A stretch of DNA of 47,041 nt, taken from the IMG/VR virus record IMGVR_UViG_3300031552_000009, positions 1 through 47,041 of that record; one strand, 5' to 3'. Origin of the DNA: a virus. The notes under the pieces were generated by a model. The model did no database searches. It was not told the DNA's origin and was given only the letters and a program-made list of their open reading frames with translations. The position numbers and the translations under genes were made by a program. This document shows positions 46,934-47,041 of the stretch, piece by piece (the stretch's first letter is position 1; every line of letters begins with the position of its first letter).

Positions 46934-47041
46934 TCGGCCGCGCACACTTTTTCCGCGGGATCGTCCAGGGGTTTGGCGCACAGCGAGTCGAAGTCACACA
47001 AAGCGCGCTCCAAAGACTTGGCTACCAGCTCGCCGACCAGG
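46906..47041 (-). CDS. small hypothetical protein, C-terminal part (gene spans contig ends)
   Basis: Continuation of the leftward gene that starts at 194. After closing the 21-base overlap, 115 bases (47020-46906) complete it, ending in ECAKAE and TGA (46908-46906). The segment reads KSLERALCDFDSLCAKPLDD and DPAEKVCAADYLECAKAE: four cysteines in two CxxxxxC-like groups. Convergent 28-base overlap with the rightward gene ending at 46933. Confidence 0.7.
   Translation of the reverse strand, partial: LVGELVAKSLERALCDFDSLCAKPLDDPAEKVCAADYLECAKAE
47021..47041. repeat. terminal direct repeat, right copy
   Basis: Exact copy of bases 1-21. It marks circular closure of the contig; unit genome length would be 47,020 bp. 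Confidence 0.9.

Overview
The window looks like the complete, circularly closed genome (about 47,020 bp plus a 21-base overlap) of a tailed phage with a podovirus-type (short-tailed, T7-like) virion. The same 21 bases open and close the window. One leftward gene runs uninterrupted through the joined ends, so the contig closes on itself. The host cannot be read directly. The GC-rich DNA, Gram-negative-type Sec signal peptides, and secreted beta-helix proteins with PNEPNEP/FDPN linkers suggest a Gram-negative bacterium, perhaps a planctomycete (inference).

Layout. (1) 1-1297 and 46906-47041, leftward: five small genes. Three of them are preceded by the same tetraloop hairpin just upstream of the ribosome binding site. 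(2) 1298-1750: divergent control region. (3) 1751-10600, rightward: terminase small and large subunits, portal, scaffold-like protein, major capsid protein (GP7-like), decoration-like proteins. (4) 10619-15945: a tightly coupled cassette of three small membrane proteins and a radical SAM enzyme, leading into two secreted beta-helix proteins. (5) 15955-27025: tail adaptor (tubular A-like), nozzle (tubular B-like) and three ejection-type proteins, the last of 1,693 residues. (6) 27040-33120: a signal-peptide-bearing tail fibre with a T7-fibre-like N-domain, a LamG receptor-binding candidate, and small holin-like genes. (7) 33121-33949: an island without genes but packed with hairpins, terminators and a tRNA-like fold. 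(8) 33950-46933: many small zinc-binding proteins, a RecB/Cas4-like nuclease with a probable annealing-protein partner, a RyR-domain protein, an outer-membrane-like secreted protein, a second radical SAM enzyme (SPL-like), a replication initiator with a candidate internal iteron origin, and a C5 cytosine methyltransferase inserted between direct repeats and overlapped by a second long reading frame.

How it works together. Rightward genes are packed with ATGA/GTGA overlaps, so large blocks are translationally coupled. No DNA or RNA polymerase, integrase, repressor or endolysin was recognised. Replication and transcription probably rely on the host, and the lysis enzyme is unknown. The most unusual features are the export signals on virion-type proteins with a radical SAM enzyme in their midst, the three-way-junction RNA ahead of the annealing-protein gene, the tetraloop leaders, the structured island, and the methyltransferase with its overlapping frame.
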